From Bacteroidales bacterium (lineage in GTDB: Bacteria; Bacteroidota; Bacteroidia; Bacteroidales; DTU049), in assembly GCA_018056215.1 (NCBI GenBank), contig JAGPGB010000044.1, positions 1 to 8,025 on the forward strand: a stretch of DNA of 8,025 nucleotides, given 5' to 3'. This document shows positions 7,301 to 8,025 of the stretch, one piece after another (within the stretch, counting starts at the first letter, position 1; every line of letters starts with the position of its first letter). The translations under genes and the position numbers were made by a program. The notes beneath the pieces were generated by a model. It saw only the letters and a program-made list of their open reading frames with translations. It ran no database searches and was not told the origin of the DNA.

Positions 7301-8025
7301 CAACAAAAATTAAAACCCAAAGCTGCTATTATAAGAGAAAAAGGAGTAAATGGTGATAGAGAAATGGCTTATTGTCTCCATTTAGCAGGCTTCGAGGTTA
7401 TAGATATTCATATGACTGATATTATCGAGGGCAGAATAAATTTAGATGATATCTCATTCATTGTTTATGTAGGTGGTTTTAGTAATTCCGATGTTCTAGG
7501 ATCTGCTAAAGGATGGGCTGCTAATTTTTTATATAATGAAAAAGCAAAATTAGAATTAGATAAATTTTATAGTAGAGAAGATACTTTGAGTTTGGGTGTA
7601 TGCAATGGTTGCCAATTAATGGTACATCTTGGTCTATTATCTGATAATGAAAATTACCGTCCTACTATGACATGGAATGATAGTAGAAAATTCGAAAGTA
7701 ATTTTATCACTGTAGACATCAAAGAATCTAACTCTATACTTTTAAAACCTCTTATAGGCTCGAGATTAGGTGTATGGGTTGCTCATGGAGAGGGCAAATT
7801 TATATTAAATGGTAATGAAAATGATTATAATATTGCTATGAAATATTCATATCACGATTACCCTGCTAACCCTAATGGTTCTGATTTTGATGCAGCGGCA
7901 TTGACATCTGCTGATGGTAGACATTTAGCTATGATGCCACACTTAGAACGTTCGATTTTTAGCTGGCAATGGCCATATTCTACCGATAATATCAAAAAGA
8001 ATAAATTTACTCCCTGGATAATGGC
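4382..8025 (+). CDS. purL: Phosphoribosylformylglycinamidine synthase, long single-chain form (3' end beyond window)
   Basis: PurL (FGAM synthase) converts FGAR, ATP and glutamine to FGAM in de novo purine synthesis, in the cytoplasm. The open frame has 1214 codons with no internal stop. Order of parts: an N-terminal PurS-like domain; the NSEHCRHK signature at 167-174; first AIRS-like domain with KAETHNFPT (248-256) and GAATGSGGEIRD (263-274); IHDHGAGG near 451-458; second AIRS-like domain with PTGKDS (721-726) and HDISAGG (829-835); and a class I glutaminase domain from about residue 980. Its nucleophile is Cys1074 in GVCNGCQ, with His1187 and Glu1189 in MPHLER. The frame ends after TPWIM, which normally lies some 15-20 residues from the C-terminus, so nearly the whole gene is here. 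The ATG at 4382 gives the expected N-terminus but has no Shine-Dalgarno. It lies 30 bp after the dehydratase gene and is probably co-transcribed with it, although the two pathways are unrelated. Confidence 0.97.
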   Translation, partial: MKIYYFYSPDNLAYIAVQSTKLTIKSINKLLWLFGDDSLYIDSDVLKGDFICTYPELITPWCTNAVEIAKNIGINSITRMELLIPYNKSKHIYYDTMIQTIISNPDQNIFKIKRQKETIKLIDDIEKYNIEAGLALSKYEINYLKDVSKSLGRQLTDSEVYGFAQVNSEHCRHKIFNGIFIIDGVEKKQSLFDLIKSTTKANPGRVISAYSDNVAFIEVGKAKIFTPLRGDVPSSFIEYDEDIVYSLKAETHNFPTTVEPFYGAATGSGGEIRDRMAGGIGSIPLVGTAVYMVADTKDFIDEKKVNQHDKGRFLYHNPVDILIKASNGASDFGNKFGQPLICGSLYTFEQKVNSKLIAYDKVIMLAGGIGYALKKYAHKKTVRPGQSVIMMGGDNYRIGMGGGAVSSVATGKYENNIERNAVQRANPEMQKRVFNVVRALSENNANPIISIHDHGAGGHLNCFAELLNPIGGEINIDALPLGDPSLSDKEIICNESQERMGLVVDNGNFEKIEKIALRERAPIYKVGKINPTQSICFIGKDNRKPFDLKFDFLFGKTPKTIIRDNSIKSEFVNPKYDLKNFEIYLEKVLSNEAVACKDWLTNKVDRSVTGRVAMQQTCGKIQLPLNNLGITALDYSGKTGIAFSIGHAPNVAIIDSAKASRLAVAEALTNIVWAPLRNGLEEISLSANWMWPSGLPGEDARLYDAVKSLSDFCLQLKINVPTGKDSLSLSQNYPDGTIVKGPGTVIVTASGITDDFTAAVTPDLKNVKNSTLIYINFSGMSPALGGSIFYQELGNIGSNPPDVANADYFKRTFNVLQDLIRQNLILAGHDISAGGLITTLLEMTFSNPDIGLDINLSSIPYDDIIQILFAENPGVVIQVSEVKEVINKLYQADIEYFPIGNLIDKRELKIIKYQTYEHFDIDKCRDLWYKKSYLYDLRQTDNNKAKDRFDNYKNQPLNFILPTISLPVKLPNIQQKLKPKAAIIREKGVNGDREMAYCLHLAGFEVIDIHMTDIIEGRINLDDISFIVYVGGFSNSDVLGSAKGWAANFLYNEKAKLELDKFYSREDTLSLGVCNGCQLMVHLGLLSDNENYRPTMTWNDSRKFESNFITVDIKESNSILLKPLIGSRLGVWVAHGEGKFILNGNENDYNIAMKYSYHDYPANPNGSDFDAAALTSADGRHLAMMPHLERSIFSWQWPYSTDNIKKNKFTPWIM

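Noticed and set aside
1..8025. Search by eye for mobile elements, CRISPR, tRNA/rRNA, toxin-antitoxin or a new defence system
   Set aside because: No transposase, inverted terminal repeats, spaced direct repeats, clover-leaf sequence or defence-type domain was seen. The YraN-like nuclease fold is a conserved chromosomal family rather than a defence effector, so I do not claim a new system here.

Overview
The window is very A/T-rich, densely coding DNA, most likely from a Bacteroidota bacterium with a low-GC and possibly host-associated genome. Three things point that way. The phosphoribosylformylglycinamidine synthase is the long single-chain form with Bacteroidota-like wording (for example an MPHLER glutaminase motif where Proteobacteria usually have MPHPER). 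Shine-Dalgarno sequences are mostly absent. The control region contains good matches to the Bacteroidota -7 promoter element TAnnTTTG. This is inferred from remembered family patterns, not from a search.

Left arm (1-2301, minus strand): four closely packed genes read leftward as one probable operon. In transcription order they are an NADPH-dependent FMN reductase, a LigB/YgiD-type extradiol dioxygenase family protein, a cytoplasmic DsbA/FrnE-like thiol oxidoreductase with a CAWC motif, and a YraN (UPF0102) nuclease-fold protein cut off by the left edge. The gaps are 16 bp, 11 bp and an 8-bp overlap. The first three make a small redox or aromatic-quinone handling cassette; the fourth is probably a passenger.

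Centre (2302-2398): a 97-bp divergent control region with a candidate leftward promoter, a candidate rightward promoter and one clear ribosome binding site.

Right arm (2399-8025, plus strand): a membrane-anchored nucleotide-sugar 4,6-dehydratase of the CapD/FlaA1/WbpM family, for surface polysaccharide or protein glycosylation. After 30 bp comes purL, which catalyses the fourth step of de novo purine synthesis and runs off the right edge about 15-20 residues before its expected end. Both genes are preceded by the same short motif, GAGTTA followed by ATGTTTTTTTAATA, which encodes a three-residue mini-ORF (Met-Phe-Phe-stop). That is the most unusual structural detail seen.

I see no tRNA, rRNA, mobile element, CRISPR array or obvious new defence system. 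No gene-free stretch exceeds 100 bp. The window is mainly ordinary chromosomal metabolism, with a few modest regulatory and context oddities.
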